In this document: piece by piece, positions 63,494-64,000 of the stretch
Layout of the letters: each line of letters opens with the position of its first letter
Numbering within the stretch: the stretch's first letter is position 1
NCBI GenBank assembly: GCA_023055505.1
Contig: JALIRH010000077.1
Span: forward strand, 1,178,001 to 1,242,000
Length of the DNA: 64,000 nucleotides
Source of the DNA: Callipepla californica brunnescens
Taxonomy: Eukaryota; Chordata; Aves; Galliformes; Odontophoridae
Reading direction: 5' to 3'
Made by a program: the position numbers and the translations under genes
Notes under the pieces: model-generated
Databases searched by the model: none
What the model saw: only the letters and a program-made list of their open reading frames with translations
What the model was told of the DNA's origin: nothing

Positions 63494-64000
63494 CCATGAT
63501 TTCTGGTGAAATCATAGCAAATACTTTGTGATACCACTTACTGTGAAAACAAACTCCAATAAATACACATCTGCCAATGATGCAAATTATTTAAACAGGT
63601 TCAGCTGAGCCAGAAAGAGAAACAAAGCCATCCATGGTTTCCTGTATCTTCCTTCTTTAAAATTAAGACGTAAAAGCAATTGACCATTACTTTGAAATAA
63701 AATATCAGCTTTCTAAAACTATTTTAAAAGCTTTTTTCCTCCAAAGCTGGCTATCTTTTACGGCTAGCGCATTCATTTAATGCCTAGGGGCAGTTTTATT
63801 TTAACGTCGTGATACAAATCAAGAGTTGATTTTCAAGACCATTACCGTAACATCATTATTGACTGCTATATTGGTAATAAGTAAGACACAGCATTCAGTG
63901 GTTTTGATTTCTGCCTCCCGTGTGCATCCATTTCTTGACAGAAACAGAAGCAATCCCCCCATTTTTCAAATACAAAACATTCAAACCCATATAAAAGAGC

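Larger units (their letters stand above)
58400..64000 (-). other. PCDH15 intron (3' part), continues beyond the window
   Basis: No upstream cadherin exon was found. The stretch contains two small CR1 fragments (58708-58745 and 63238-63297), TA, T and CAAAA tracts, and an unusually long plus-strand open frame (60445-61149, listed separately). Confidence 0.8.

Noticed and set aside
1..64000. CRISPR arrays, operons, bacterial promoters, rRNA
   Set aside because: None seen. The sequence is vertebrate intronic DNA; repeated elements are dispersed CR1 copies and simple tracts, not regularly spaced direct repeats.

Overview
This is a window of vertebrate nuclear DNA, almost certainly from a bird. 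It is AT-rich, gene-sparse and intron-dominated, with GT-AG introns. It carries many 5'-truncated CR1 LINE copies and a degraded LTR element of a type I recognise from avian genomes. A galliform such as chicken is plausible, but the sequence alone does not prove it. No bacterial, phage or CRISPR features are present.

The only gene I can name is PCDH15 (protocadherin-15, the lower half of the hair-cell tip link), on the minus strand. Eight consecutive coding exons are visible: 58259-58399, 56079-56191, 44316-44425, 43737-43877, 35807-35934, 19774-19989, 15930-16018 and 4788-4964. All are flanked by AG/GT, and the reading phases chain without error (0, 2, 1, 1, 0, 0, 2, 2 at the exon ends). Together they give 1115 coding bases, about 371 codons, with no internal stop. 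They encode the end of EC9, then EC10, EC11 and the first part of the membrane-adjacent domain (MAD12). The 5' exons (EC1 to EC8 and part of EC9) lie beyond base 64000. The rest of MAD12, the transmembrane helix and the cytoplasmic tail lie before base 1.

The introns hold the remaining content. There are at least 16 CR1 fragments in both orientations, including two abutting copies at 28455-29147 and a longer copy at 54459-55410 that still shows the FADD box of its reverse transcriptase. A minus-strand endogenous retroviral element at 10997-13508 has a 5-bp target duplication (ATCTG), one LTR of about 384 bp and a decayed internal region; the other LTR is nearly absent. Several A, T, TG, G and AT tracts also occur.

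Three exon-like intervals are not explained by the canonical gene. They are a 103-bp open interval with good splice sites at 52618-52720, whose phase does not fit its neighbours; a phase-compatible possible alternative last exon at 11-191; and an unusually long plus-strand reading frame near 60445-61149. I found no previously undescribed system that the sequence firmly supports; these three intervals are the best candidates for something new.
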